The notes below the pieces were generated by a model. The model was not told the DNA's origin. It did not search any database and worked only from the letters and a program-made list of their open reading frames with translations. Position numbers and translations under genes: made by a program. Positions 1-8,847 of a DNA stretch of 61,344 nucleotides are shown piece after piece. Positions within the stretch are counted from its first letter, which is position 1, and each line of letters begins with the position of its first letter. Source of the DNA: Kiritimatiellia bacterium (lineage in GTDB: Bacteria > Verrucomicrobiota > Kiritimatiellia > RFP12 > UBA1067); the NCBI GenBank assembly GCA_028686345.1, contig JAQUCE010000019.1, positions 1 to 61,344 of the forward strand, given 5' to 3'.

Positions 1-234
1 GGGCTCGTCAACCAGCATCGTCGCCGCCATCGTCAACCAAAGGCGCGGCCGGCCTCAGTAACTCCGGTTTCCAACCGGACATCTCCGATTGGAAATCGGA
101 GCTACGAATCACCGCAAATGTATAAGTTCACTTTGGCGATCATTCGCGTCGCCCGCACAGCGAACGACCTCCTTCTCCCGCGTCTTGTCAAGGGAGTAAG
201 CGCGGAAGGAAGTCAGTCGCTATGCGGCTGACCA
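1..234. repeat. Dispersed 234-bp repeat, copy 1
   Basis: This segment matches 8542-8775 nearly base for base with no net length change. It contains an inverted pair around CTCCGGTTTCCAACCGGA and TCCGATTGGAAATCGGAG (about 62-111), and a right part with CATTCGCGTCGCCCGC and AGTCAGTCGCTATGCGGCTGACC. No ORF of substance is present. The left edge is cut by the window. Shorter relatives of the inverted-pair core lie at 3935-3985 and 12049-12095. It is probably a non-autonomous mobile or recombinogenic repeat; the mechanism is unknown. Confidence 0.85.
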
Positions 235-271
235 GATCATTAAAAACATGTTGTCAGGGTCAATCTTAATC

Positions 272-1840
272 TCAATCCTCAGTCACCAGCGAGCCCCACC
301 AGTTTTTATTGGGCGCCCAGCTATCATCCAGAAACCGGAGGTGCTGCCGCTCCAGTTGCGCCTTCTGCTGAATGGCTGCGGCCTTGTTCTGCTCCGCCCA
401 CTCCGATTTATAATCAGCGTAAGGCGCCGGGAATCTGGCACCGCTGGCTATCAGAAATTCATGCAGCTCCTTGCTGAGCACCGCTGTGCGCTCAGGCTCA
501 CTCAGAGCCAGATCCCGCTCTTCACCAATATCCTCTGCTGGTCGGTAGAGTTCATTGCGGCCATCCGCATAGTAATGGATCAACTTCCACCCCCCTTTAA
601 GGATAACCGATGAAGGCTCGCCGCCTTGATTGCCATAGTGCGGGTAGTGCCAGACAATCGAACGCTCCGCAATGGCACCCCCTTTCAGCAGAGGCTTCAA
701 AGTGGCACCATCGACATGCTGTTGCGGCAACAGATCCAGCCCAGCCAGATCCAGCATAGTTGGATAAAAATCAGCGCCGGTGACCGGCGTAGCGCACATT
801 GCCCCGGGCTGAGTCACGCCAGGCGCCTTGATGTAATAAGGCACACGCAGCCCCCCTTCCCATTGGCGTCCTTTGCCGCCACGGTAAGGCAACATGCTGC
901 TGCTGTAGGCATCGCCGGAGGTGACACCACCATTGTCGCCGGTCAAAATCACAACCGTATTTTCCTCCAACCCCAGCTCTTTCAAAGCATCCAGCACCGA
1001 GCCCACCGCTGCGTCCATGCTCTCTATCAGCCCGGCGTAAACCGGGTGATCCTGCACCTGACGCACCGGCAGGGTGCGGTCAATCTTAAAGCGCTCAGCA
1101 GGCGGCGGGTTTTTCACGGCAAGATCGCGATACTTGCGCCAGCGCGCCTGGGTTGACTGCAATGGGCCATGCACAGCGTAGAAGGAGAGATAGGCCAGAA
1201 ACGGCTTGGTTTTGTCCCGCTCTTTTATGAATTTGACAGTCTCGTCCGCCAGCCGCTGCGTGAGTGATTCGCCGTTCCGGCCCTGCTCCAGATTGGGGTT
1301 ATTCCAGGGGGCGACATAACCGCCATTCGGCGAGCCAGCATCCCAGCCGCCCTTGTTGATATCAAAGCCGTGGTCAGTCGGCCAGGAGCCCTTTGACCCA
1401 AGATGCCACTTGCCTGCAAAAAAAGTGACATAGCCCCCTGCTTTAAGGGCTTCGGCCAGGGTGATCTCCTCAGCCGGCAGGTTGTGCAGATACTCCGGCG
1501 GCATGAGATTGCCGCGCTTCGACTTCGCCATCTTCGCGCCTGTCCCGGCGCCGATCCAATCGGTGATACCGTGCCGGGCCGGATATTTGCCGGTCATGAT
1601 GCTGGCGCGCGAGGGGGAACAGACCTGGCAGGTGGCATAGCCGCGGGTGAAGCGCATCCCGCTGTTAGCAAGCCGGTCAATGTTCGGTGTCTGGTAGAAG
1701 GTGCTGCCCTCCACCCCGACATCCATAATCCCGTAATCATCAACCAGCACAAACAGAAAGTTGGGTTTTTGCGCCGCGCTGAGCACCATGTGCGCCCCGG
1801 CAAAGGCCACAAACAGCATATTTTGAAACACTTTTCTCAT
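272..1840 (-). CDS. Exported S1-family sulfatase (arylsulfatase-like)
   Basis: A 522-residue formylglycine-dependent sulfate ester hydrolase, probably acting on sulfated polysaccharide or glycan. A hydrophobic signal peptide covers about residues 1-22. The metal-binding Asp pair is in FVLVDDYG near residue 34. The maturation motif CSPSR starts at Cys74, the residue converted to formylglycine. GKWHLG and the later TGDNGG complete the active site. The ATG is preceded by AAGGA at 4-5 bases. No dedicated maturase (anaerobic SME or FGE) is visible in the window. The substrate cannot be read from sequence; such sulfatases are strongly expanded in PVC bacteria. Confidence 0.93.
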   Translation of the reverse strand: MRKVFQNMLFVAFAGAHMVLSAAQKPNFLFVLVDDYGIMDVGVEGSTFYQTPNIDRLANSGMRFTRGYATCQVCSPSRASIMTGKYPARHGITDWIGAGTGAKMAKSKRGNLMPPEYLHNLPAEEITLAEALKAGGYVTFFAGKWHLGSKGSWPTDHGFDINKGGWDAGSPNGGYVAPWNNPNLEQGRNGESLTQRLADETVKFIKERDKTKPFLAYLSFYAVHGPLQSTQARWRKYRDLAVKNPPPAERFKIDRTLPVRQVQDHPVYAGLIESMDAAVGSVLDALKELGLEENTVVILTGDNGGVTSGDAYSSSMLPYRGGKGRQWEGGLRVPYYIKAPGVTQPGAMCATPVTGADFYPTMLDLAGLDLLPQQHVDGATLKPLLKGGAIAERSIVWHYPHYGNQGGEPSSVILKGGWKLIHYYADGRNELYRPAEDIGEERDLALSEPERTAVLSKELHEFLIASGARFPAPYADYKSEWAEQNKAAAIQQKAQLERQHLRFLDDSWAPNKNWWGSLVTED

Positions 1841-2352
1841 ATTATCCTTTCTTAGTTCATTATCTAATGTGTAGCCCCTGGAATATTTCAGTCTTCATAA
1901 TAATCCTAATTTTTTTTCCATCGGTAAGCCCAAAGTTAAATCTGCAAATAAGGCTAGCATGAACATTGGTGATAGCGGTAAGACCGCCCCTTAGTTCGCC
2001 TTCCTTTGTTCTATGCACATCAATTCCCCATACCAAGTCAGTGGTTTTTGTTTTGTCGTAACCCTTTTCTTTTTTTAAGGAATCAGGCGGCATAGAAATC
2101 GCAAGTCGTGAAGTCGTGAAGTCGCCAAGTCGATCTCTTTCGCCCTGCTATACCGATTCCGACCCCGAGACAGAGGCTCAAAACCAGGCTCAAATCATCA
2201 AGCTATAAACAAGAGCGGGAGGGGCATCCTGCCCCTCGACTACCTTAAAGGGGCTGGAAGCCCCTCCCACTTTTAATGAAGAACGTGCTGCTCGCTGCGA
2301 AAACCAAGAAATACTACGTCCAGGCGAGCAAGTTACAAGCAAGCACTCAACC
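1841..2352. other. Intergenic region with short repeats, no supported gene
   Basis: This gap holds a direct repeat of AAGTCGTG-type units (about 2103-2135), a C/G-rich stretch resembling the TCGGAATCGG microsatellites seen elsewhere (about 2150-2175), and an inverted repeat with arms GGGAGGGGC (2217-2225) and GCCCCTCCC (2260-2268) enclosing two smaller GGGGC/GCCCC hairpins. The structured block lies downstream of the SGNH gene on the minus strand but lacks a following U-run on that strand, so I do not call it a terminator. A 77-codon ORF at 1860-2093 has no ribosome-binding site or recognisable domain. Confidence 0.5.
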
Positions 2353-3021
2353 TCATCTCGGCTGCAATGCAGCCTTGATATAGGGCAGCATGCGCAGCGC
2401 GATCTGCTCGTTCCCAGCTGGATTGGGGTGATCGGTCAGATCCCAGAACGGCTTTAGCCGATTGGGTTTGATGTCGATCTGCATATTCGGCAGGTAGCCG
2501 CAATGGTAAGCGCGGCAGACCTCTTGCTCCATTTGCGCGAAACACCAGGCCAGCCCAAAACGATTTGCGCCAAACTCAACTGCATGCTCCCCCCAGTAAT
2601 CCCGTTCACCAAAGCAACCTGCCACCACCACCCGCGCGCCGATCTTTTGAAAGCTTTCGACCATGGTCACGAGATCATCACGCATCGCCTCCATGCTGCG
2701 CGAGTTGCGCCAGAAATCATTGGCGCCCAAGGCCACCACGACCACATCTGGCCGCAACTGCAGCACGTCCTTCCGGTAACGCTTGCGAGCACCGTCCAGC
2801 GTGTCGCCGCCAATACCGGCGTTGATAACCTTGACATGCGGCATCATGCGCGCCAGCCAGTCGCTGTACTTGCCATCCTTCCCGCCACAAGAGGTCAGGC
2901 TGTCCCCCAGGCAAACCACCACTGGCCGCGCATCACGGGTAATCAACCTATAAGCGCCCGCCCCCAGGCAAAGACCAGCCAGCAGAGCCAGCAGCTCCAC
3001 ACGTTTAAATCTATTCAACAT
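2353..3021 (-). CDS. SGNH/GDSL-family lipase or esterase
   Basis: A 222-residue SGNH hydrolase with an N-terminal membrane-anchoring or signal segment (about residues 8-24), so probably exported. Block I is CLGDSLTS with the nucleophile Ser, block II is NAGIGGDT with the oxyanion Gly, block III is ALGANDFW with the oxyanion Asn, and block V is TDHPNPAGN with the catalytic His. The Asp directly precedes the His instead of sitting three residues before it as in the usual DxxH, so the acid partner may differ. I chose the ATG at 3021 because AGGGAG lies 8-9 bases upstream; a longer frame would run into the methyltransferase gene. The substrate is probably an acetylated glycan or lipid ester. Confidence 0.85.
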   Translation of the reverse strand: MLNRFKRVELLALLAGLCLGAGAYRLITRDARPVVVCLGDSLTSCGGKDGKYSDWLARMMPHVKVINAGIGGDTLDGARKRYRKDVLQLRPDVVVVALGANDFWRNSRSMEAMRDDLVTMVESFQKIGARVVVAGCFGERDYWGEHAVEFGANRFGLAWCFAQMEQEVCRAYHCGYLPNMQIDIKPNRLKPFWDLTDHPNPAGNEQIALRMLPYIKAALQPR

Positions 3022-3055
3022 TAATCTTTCTCCCTTGACTGTCACTTCGAATGGT

Positions 3056-3853
3056 TTAATGTTTCCGAGCCACAAAAAGCGGCTCAGCGCTGTTGACCCC
3101 CGCAACTGCGCTGTCAACCTCCGGCAGCACTGCACTGTGCTTTTTCAACTGCAAATCAAAACCGCTCTCCAAGATACGGTCAAGCAGGTCGATTCCATAA
3201 AGACGGATGTGGTCCTCCTGACCGTAAAACTCAAGGCGCTGCGCCTCGGTTGAAATACTGGGATCGCGCTCGCGGGTGTAGCGCAACTCCGGCGCGTACG
3301 GAGTCTGCAGGATGGCCACGCCACCCGGCTTCAGCACCCGAAAAATCTCACTCAACGCTTTTCTATCATCCGGCACATGCTCAAGCACATGGTTGCACAG
3401 CACGAAATCAAAGGTGTTATCTGCCTCGGGGATCGCGGTGACATCCATCACCTCAACCCCCTCGCGTGCTGGCACAATGTCTCCTTTTAAATAACGCTTT
3501 GGCTGACACGACTCAATACAGAGCGCAATGTGCTTCTCAGGCGCAATGTGCAGAACAGTCGCGCCCTTGAATTTATCCCAGAAATTCAGCGCATCAAAGT
3601 ACAATTTCAAGTGGCGCTCTCGGTCATGGCTGCGACAGAAAGGACACCAGAAATGATCAAAGTCGCTGCCAGTCCAGTCGAGCTGCTTTAGATACGAGGA
3701 GACTGCGTCCCAGCCGCCACGATATGTGGAGAAGCGCATAAATCGCTTACCGCATATACAGCAGTGACACTTACGGCCCAAGCCATTAATCCCGCGCCTG
3801 ATCTTTCTAATCAACCCAACATTGTCCTGTTGAGCTTTATATGACATTGCCAT
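3056..3853 (-). CDS. Class I SAM-dependent methyltransferase with N-terminal zinc-ribbon-like Cys pairs
   Basis: A 265-residue methyltransferase. The C-terminal two thirds carry the Methyltransf_11 signature: ATVLHIAPE as a variant motif I, DFVLCNHVLEHV as motif II-III, and FRVLKPGGVAIL after it. The N-terminal 75 residues contain CHCCICGKRF and FWCPFCRSHDRER, two Cys-rich clusters that probably bind zinc. Proteins of this layout are often found near polysaccharide or natural-product genes, but the substrate is not evident. AGGAG lies 6 bases before the ATG. The dispersed repeat at 3868-3896 ends immediately upstream of that ribosome-binding site. Confidence 0.85.
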   Translation of the reverse strand: MAMSYKAQQDNVGLIRKIRRGINGLGRKCHCCICGKRFMRFSTYRGGWDAVSSYLKQLDWTGSDFDHFWCPFCRSHDRERHLKLYFDALNFWDKFKGATVLHIAPEKHIALCIESCQPKRYLKGDIVPAREGVEVMDVTAIPEADNTFDFVLCNHVLEHVPDDRKALSEIFRVLKPGGVAILQTPYAPELRYTRERDPSISTEAQRLEFYGQEDHIRLYGIDLLDRILESGFDLQLKKHSAVLPEVDSAVAGVNSAEPLFVARKH

Positions 3854-3867
3854 GCGATTCTCCTTTC

Positions 3868-3990
3868 AGTACGTCCGCCGCTATGCGGTGGACGGAAATT
3901 ATATCCCGCTCTCCACAATCAAAGGCCAAGCCGAACTCAGTAGCTCCGGTTTCCACCCTGAGATCTCCGGTCGGAAATCAAACCTAAGTT
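3868..3990. repeat. Two dispersed repeat types upstream of the methyltransferase
   Basis: A block with CCGCCGCTATGCGGTGGA (3874-3892) also occurs in both orientations at 8225-8335. It is followed by a degenerate copy of the CTCCGGTTTCCA/GGTCGGAAATC inverted repeat found at 62-111, 8604-8650 and 12049-12095. The first block ends a few bases from the methyltransferase ribosome-binding site. Confidence 0.75.
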
Positions 3991-4023
3991 TGTTAATTCA
4001 CAATTCACAATTGGAGGCTAACC

Positions 4024-5013
4024 TCACCGCCGGGCGCTTTTCAGCGTTGCTTCACCCGAGTAGATGGCCACGATCCCCTGAGGTGTTTCAATCTTCAAAG
4101 CGCCATCATCCTGCACCCCGCACGCTTGGCCGCTGACAACCAGCTCGCCCTGCCGCACCGTTACCTCCGCTCCGGCTAAGGCATCGTAGCGCTCCATGAG
4201 CCCTGCCAGCGGCTTAAACCCTGCGCGCTGCCACACCCCATAATGCCGCTCAAAAATATTGAGCACACCAGCCAGCAGCTCTACACAGGAGAGTGCCCGC
4301 CCTGCTTCCGCCTTTAACGAGGTCGCTGTTGAGCGCAACTCCGCCGGGAGAATCTCTCTTTCAAGGTTCACATTCACCCCTGCTCCGGCGATAATATAGC
4401 GCACCCCGCAATCAATCTGTGCCTGCATCTCGCACAGGATGCCGCAGACCTTCCTGCCATTGATCAATATGTCATTCGGCCACTTGACGCGGGGCTCCAG
4501 CTCTGGCGCCAAATCCTTGATCGCCTCCGCAACTGCCAAGCCAACCACTAATGGCAGCGACATCGCAAGATCAGTGGCCACCGCTGGGCGCAAGAGCATC
4601 GAAAAATAAAGGTTTACGCCAGGAGGCGAGAACCATGTGCGGCTCATGCGTCCTCTGCCTTGCGACTGCTCGCCTGCGCAGAACACCATTCCATCATTGC
4701 CACCGGCTTCCGCGGCAGCGGCGGCATCACGGTTTGTCGAGGCTGTGACCTCCTGATAATGCAGCTCTCTGCCAAGGGTCTTGGTCCGCAGCAGCGGCAA
4801 TACCTCCACTGCGTCCGGGCGGTCGGCGCTGGCAATCAGCCGATAGCCGCAGCGGGTGCGTGCCTCGATTTGATAGCCCTGCCCGCGCAGGCTCTGAATA
4901 TGCTTCCAGACCGCGCTGCGTGATATGCGTAGCCGCTCACATATCGCGCTGCTGGAAATTTGATCCCCGCGTTGACTCTCCAGCAGCTCCAATATTTTAT
5001 GCCCAGTGCTCAT
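4024..5013 (-). CDS. birA: Bifunctional biotin-[acetyl-CoA-carboxylase] ligase / biotin operon repressor
   Basis: A 329-residue BirA of the long, DNA-binding type. An N-terminal winged helix occupies about residues 1-65 (SAICERLRISRSAVWKHIQ). The biotin-protein-ligase catalytic domain follows, with the GRGRMSRTW biotinyl-AMP loop and KWPNDILINGRKVCGI for ATP and biotin binding. A C-terminal SH3-like domain ends the protein. It attaches biotin to acetyl-CoA or other carboxylases and may repress biotin genes, although none are in the window. Its first four bases overlap the 3' end of... the downstream MBL-fold gene stop (ATGA arrangement at 5010-5013), so the two are read as a pair, MBL gene first. 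Confidence 0.93.
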   Translation of the reverse strand: MSTGHKILELLESQRGDQISSSAICERLRISRSAVWKHIQSLRGQGYQIEARTRCGYRLIASADRPDAVEVLPLLRTKTLGRELHYQEVTASTNRDAAAAAEAGGNDGMVFCAGEQSQGRGRMSRTWFSPPGVNLYFSMLLRPAVATDLAMSLPLVVGLAVAEAIKDLAPELEPRVKWPNDILINGRKVCGILCEMQAQIDCGVRYIIAGAGVNVNLEREILPAELRSTATSLKAEAGRALSCVELLAGVLNIFERHYGVWQRAGFKPLAGLMERYDALAGAEVTVRQGELVVSGQACGVQDDGALKIETPQGIVAIYSGEATLKSARR

Positions 5014-5624
5014 AAGTACGGATTGCTTCTTTTCTCAACTCCGATGGTGCTCTCTGGGCCGTGCCCGCAGATCACCCGTGTCTCATCCGGCAGTGCCTTG
5101 AGCTTTTGCAGCGACTCCGACAGCGTCTCCCAGTTGCCGCCTGGCAGGTCGGTACGTCCCACCGAACCTGCGAAAAGCGTATCCCCTGCAATCAACAGGT
5201 TTTGCCTCTCAAAATAGAGGCACCACCCCCCAGGTGTATGCCCGGGGGTTGTGATGACGCGCGCTTTCAGCCCACCGCCCTCCAGGGTGTCGCCGTCACG
5301 CTTATCCAGAATCAAATTCGCTGGTTTAGCTGTGGGCAGATAGGGACCCATTGCATTCAACGGGGAGAAGGCAAACGCCTCATCCGCCTGTTGCAGATAA
5401 ACCGGCGTGCTCCTGCCTGCCAGAAGCTTGTTCAGCGCGGAGATATGATCAAAATGCGCGTGCGTCAGCACCACCATGCCCAGCTTCAGCTTGTTCTGCT
5501 CCAGGATTGATTGGATCTTCTCAACATCAAAACCCGGGTCAACGACCCAGGCATATTCAGTATCCTCCCATAAAACCGAGCAGTTAACTTCGTAAGGCCC
5601 AACAGCTAATACTTTTATATTCAT
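5010..5624 (-). CDS. Metallo-beta-lactamase-fold hydrolase (GloB/YcbL-like)
   Basis: A 204-residue MBL-fold protein of the glyoxalase II-like subgroup. Metal ligands are visible in THAHFDH, in TPGHTPGG, in AGDTLF and in the C-terminal CGHGPES. Length and motifs fit the small YcbL-type hydrolases, which cleave thioesters or related substrates. I chose the ATG at 5624 (MNIKVLAV) over an upstream frame start at 5660 because the added residues are not family-like. It precedes birA with a 4-base overlap, so co-translation is likely. Its physiological substrate is unknown. Confidence 0.85.
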   Translation of the reverse strand: MNIKVLAVGPYEVNCSVLWEDTEYAWVVDPGFDVEKIQSILEQNKLKLGMVVLTHAHFDHISALNKLLAGRSTPVYLQQADEAFAFSPLNAMGPYLPTAKPANLILDKRDGDTLEGGGLKARVITTPGHTPGGWCLYFERQNLLIAGDTLFAGSVGRTDLPGGNWETLSESLQKLKALPDETRVICGHGPESTIGVEKRSNPYL

Positions 5625-5660
5625 GCTAATAATATTATCCTTTGTTGCTGATTTATACAA

Positions 5661-6027
5661 GTGCTGAGTTCGTGAAGAACGCAGAATTCAGGAGGCAGGA
5701 GGCAGGGGTCAGGAGGCAGGGGTCAAGGGTCAGGGGTCAGGAGGCAGGAGCCAGGACACTGACTCCTTGCGTATAACTGCGAATGGTTGAGGGGGAGCCC
5801 ATATGTTTCCTTTTTGTCGCGAACTTTGCCGATCCTGTTCACTCATTTGTTTGCGACAAAGCTTTCCCATGTCTCGAGGTCGAGGTCGGGGTCGGAATCG
5901 GAATCGAAGAGCGCATAGTCTCGATACCGATACCGATTACCGCCTCCGACCCCGATTCTGCCGAACTTAAAGTTACCCCATCGTTTTTTTAGGTCGCGCC
6001 CCGCGGTCGGCTTGCCTGTAACCTCGA
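5661..6027. repeat. Microsatellite-rich intergenic region
   Basis: The first part (about 5689-5760) is an imperfect tandem run of GGCAGGAG and GGGTCAG units. The second part (about 5876-5960) is built of TCGG(A/G)(A/G/T) hexamers followed by an inverted counterpart (CGATACCGATACCGATTAC), so the transcript could fold into a long stem. Similar hexamer runs recur at about 2150, 10455-10490, 10605 and 15975-16010. Short ORFs across the region only reflect the low-complexity repeat. Confidence 0.75.
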
Positions 6028-7209
6028 TCAAACCTCAACGATATCCTGTGGGCATGGCGTTAAACTGCGCAACCCCTGTGAGGTCACCAAATAGGTGTCC
6101 TCCGGCCCGACCGCTCCGGTGCCTGGAATGAAAAACTTCGGCTCCAGCGCAATACACATGCCCTCCTGCAGCACCGCGGTTGAACGGGCACCAAGCACTG
6201 GCTGCTCATTGATCACCAACCCGGTGCCATGGCCTATAAAACGCGCTTTTTGAGCACCGCCCATCAAGCAGTCGGCAAAGCCGCCCGCTGCCGCCATGCG
6301 CAGCGCCTGTTGATAGAGCGCCTCGCAGGATGCCCCTGGCACGCCTGCTGCTGCCAGGGCGGCGTGAATCTCGATTGAGAGCTGATGCGCGTCGGAAGCC
6401 CGTTGCGCAATGCGCCCGATTGAGAAGATCCGTGAGCAGTCGGTGAGATAACCATAAAAATTGGCGGCAATATCGGCCATGACGGTCATGCCTTTTTGGA
6501 GCTTCACTCCACACTGGCCCACTGGGTAGGAGGGGTGCAGCCCGGTGCCGCCCAGCGCGAAGTCATAGGGCGAGACAGCCCCGCCATTATCCCCGGCCAG
6601 GAGTGTTCCCATAAAGGCCTCCATTGACTCCCCCGCCACCCTGAAAATCCCTAAGCTGCCGGCCTGGAGCATCAGCCGGATCATCTCGATCATCCAGGCC
6701 TGATCGGTCATGCCCGGCTCATACACTGAGGGGAACTGGCCGATCACCATCGCGTGGCGACTCCCGGTTTTTTTCATAAGCGCGATCTCGTAGGGCGTTT
6801 TCACCGCGCGGGCAGCACCCAGCAGCCCCGTACAATCGCGTAGCTCCGCGCCTGGGAAGAGCGTGCTTAACCGCAGCCAGGTGCTGTGCGTGATTGCTCC
6901 CGCCTCCAGACCAAGACACTTCGGTGCGCTCACTCCGAGCTCCCGCAACACCCCTGGAATCTGCTCTGGCTTGCGAATGGCATGCACGCGCTCGCCGCAC
7001 ACGCCCCCCTCCCGCCGCGGGAAAAAGAGCGGTTCCCCCTCAGCTTGCAGATAGGTGAACCCTGCGAACACCCCGCCTGCAAGGTAGAGGTTGTTCAAGT
7101 TAGTGCTGATCAAAACTGCGTCAAGCTCCTCTTCACGCATCCTGCGCTGCACTCCGCCACAACGCAGCCCCAAATCCTTACTCAAACATTGACCATCTCC
7201 TGAAAACAT
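6028..7209 (-). CDS. M24-family metallopeptidase (Xaa-Pro aminopeptidase/dipeptidase-like)
   Basis: A 393-residue pita-bread-fold peptidase. The N-terminal creatinase-like domain covers about residues 20-140 (LISTNLNNLYLAGG). The C-terminal catalytic domain shows all five expected metal ligands: Asp in VMADIAANF, Asp in LTDCSRIF, His in GHGTGL, Glu in IALEPKF, and Glu in GPEDTYL. This predicts a dinuclear-metal enzyme removing residues next to proline; the family also includes creatinase-like amidinohydrolases. GGGGGAAG lies 3-4 bases before the ATG. It is a single-gene unit divergent from the plus-strand membrane protein at 7470. Confidence 0.88.
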   Translation of the reverse strand: MFSGDGQCLSKDLGLRCGGVQRRMREEELDAVLISTNLNNLYLAGGVFAGFTYLQAEGEPLFFPRREGGVCGERVHAIRKPEQIPGVLRELGVSAPKCLGLEAGAITHSTWLRLSTLFPGAELRDCTGLLGAARAVKTPYEIALMKKTGSRHAMVIGQFPSVYEPGMTDQAWMIEMIRLMLQAGSLGIFRVAGESMEAFMGTLLAGDNGGAVSPYDFALGGTGLHPSYPVGQCGVKLQKGMTVMADIAANFYGYLTDCSRIFSIGRIAQRASDAHQLSIEIHAALAAAGVPGASCEALYQQALRMAAAGGFADCLMGGAQKARFIGHGTGLVINEQPVLGARSTAVLQEGMCIALEPKFFIPGTGAVGPEDTYLVTSQGLRSLTPCPQDIVEV

Positions 7210-7345
7210 GCGCTTCCCCCTTTTAAATTAAGCCTTTCTCATACTATAACAAAACAACGACCCTCCCTGCCAGTTGGAACGAGCCGCGAAAAAGACGGTT
7301 TCCCGAAGTGTGCTCCACAATAATTGAATCACACGCTGTTTCCCT

Positions 7346-7374
7346 TTGCATATCAATCAGGATTTAAGTATTAT
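7346..7374 (+). promoter_or_regulatory. Predicted sigma70-type promoter of the 7470 membrane protein gene
   Basis: TTGCAT (7346-7351) and TATTAT (7369-7374) are separated by exactly 17 bases and lie about 95 bases upstream of the ATG. The leader is A-rich and unstructured. This is a consensus match only. Confidence 0.5.
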
Positions 7375-7469
7375 GCAACTATTAAATCTGGCAAGAGCAA
7401 TTCACAACACTTCGATGATGTGAGCCGGAAAAACTGCGTTTAAAACAACAAAAAAAGGATGTGTACACA

Positions 7470-8018
7470 ATGGCTCTTAAAAACAAAAACCTGCTGGTAG
7501 TTTCGATCGGGATTGCCATTCAAGCGGCGATTCTCGTGTTACTCAACGCGTTTATCCCCAAACTCTGCAATGGCATGGATCTGATGTGGGTTACTTTTCA
7601 GGCATGGGCCGTCTACTTCATGGCGGGCTGCACAGCCAAGGATGGTTTCAAAGTATTCATCGGCTACCTCACCGGCATCATCGCCTCAATCGCGATTATC
7701 AAACTTATGGGAGCGCCAGGCATTAAATCCCTGCCAATGGTTGGAGGAATGAGCTTGGCAATGTCGGTGGCAGTGCTGATTGTTGTGATCCCCGCGATTA
7801 TGTCTGAGAACCTCAAGAACTTTGTGCCAGCACTCTTTGTCGGCTCCGGCGCATTCTTCGCGATCTTCGGCATGGCCTCGTTTCCTGCAGGAGCCTCTGA
7901 AAACACAAAATTGCTGCACGCCGGACAGGCGGAACTGGTTTACTGCCTGGTGGGCCAGATCTTCGGCTGGATCACCGTGACCGCCCGCACCAAATACGAA
8001 GCTTCATTGCGTTGTTAG
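7470..8018 (+). CDS. Small integral membrane protein, DUF1097-like
   Basis: A 182-residue protein with about five hydrophobic helices and a short polar tail. The pattern (conserved small Gly/Ala-rich helices, FMAGCTAKDGF after helix 2, PALFVGSGAFFAIFG late) resembles the DUF1097/YcdZ inner-membrane family, of unknown function. I chose the ATG at 7470 because AAAGGA lies 10 bases upstream; a GTG three codons earlier is less likely. It is the only convincing plus-strand gene in the window and stands opposite the M24 peptidase. A role in transport is possible but not shown. Confidence 0.7.
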   Translation: MALKNKNLLVVSIGIAIQAAILVLLNAFIPKLCNGMDLMWVTFQAWAVYFMAGCTAKDGFKVFIGYLTGIIASIAIIKLMGAPGIKSLPMVGGMSLAMSVAVLIVVIPAIMSENLKNFVPALFVGSGAFFAIFGMASFPAGASENTKLLHAGQAELVYCLVGQIFGWITVTARTKYEASLRC

Positions 8019-8541
8019 GCCCTTACCAAAGGGCAAGATAAACATGTTGATCCTTAAAAACATGTTGTCGGTGGCCAATCTTAATCCCAATCCTAATCTC
8101 TTTCGACCAGCCACAGGCAGCCGTTATTTGATTAGGATTAAGATTGAGATTAGGAGTAATCACCCTCTGACCCACAACTTTCCAAAAAGTTGTCTGTCGG
8201 GCCTTATTGCTGCTTGATTAGCTACCATCCACCGCATAGCGGCGGATATACTGTGCTTCGCAACCCTCCACCGCATAGCGGCGGATATACTGTGCTGCTT
8301 TCAGTATGTCCGCCGCTATGCGGTGGAGGGAAAGTACATCTCACTTTACACACTTGCAGGTAACGCCGACCTCCGCGCCCGGCGCGCTGAATTCTGGTTT
8401 CTGGCTGGGTCTAGTAGTCGCTCTATGAGCGATACCGCGATTAGTGTAGTAGTCGCTCTATGAGCGACACATGCCGCTCGTCGAGCGGCATCGGTTGACG
8501 ATGCTGTGCGACGATGTTGGTGGACGATTGATATCATGCAG
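8019..8541. repeat. Intergenic repeat cluster
   Basis: Three structures lie here: an inverted pair CAATCTTAATCCCAATCCTAA (about 8078) against GATTAGGATTAAGATTGAG (about 8134), related to the sequence at 243-285 beside the sulfatase stop; a perfect 8-bp hairpin ACAACTTT-CCAA-AAAGTTGT (8174-8193); and two direct copies plus one inverted copy of the CCACCGCATAGCGGCGGATA element (8227-8335), also near 3870. A tandem of TAGTAGTCGCTCTATGAGCGA occurs twice at 8412-8467. I see no gene. Confidence 0.75.
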
Positions 8542-8775
8542 GGGCTCGTCCACCAGCATCGTCGCCGCTATCGTAAACCGGAGGCGCAGCCGGCCTCAGT
8601 AGCTCCGGTTTCCAACCGGACATGTCCGATTGGAAATCGGACCTACGAATCTCCGCAAATGTATAAGATCACTTTTAAGATCATTCGCGTCGCCCGCATA
8701 GCGAACGACCTCCTTCTCCCGCGTCTTGTCAAGGGAGTAAGCGCGGTAGGAAGTCAGTCGCTATGCGGCTGACCA
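8542..8775. repeat. Dispersed 234-bp repeat, copy 2
   Basis: This is the second copy of the element at 1-234, in the same orientation and with the same length, differing by scattered substitutions. It lies between the plus-strand membrane protein gene and the end of the LsrF-like gene. Confidence 0.85.
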
Positions 8776-8847
8776 TATTACTGTAGCAGCGGGCTCACAC
8801 CACTAACATTTCAGTGAGGTCGAAAATCTTTCACACATCACACAACC

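Noticed and set aside
1403-1855. A 150-codon plus-strand ORF opposite the sulfatase start
   Set aside because: It lies antisense to a well-supported gene with signal peptide and active-site motif.
1860-2093. A 77-codon minus-strand ORF upstream of the sulfatase
   Set aside because: No ribosome-binding site, no recognisable domain, and no signs of coding bias that I can judge by eye.
5783-6031. Short ORFs on both strands in the TCGGAATCGG microsatellite
   Set aside because: The repeat is open in several frames at once, so open length is not evidence of coding.
8174-8193. Rho-independent terminator after the plus-strand membrane protein gene
   Set aside because: The 8-bp AT-rich stem is perfect but is not followed by a T-run and lies 155 bases past the stop.
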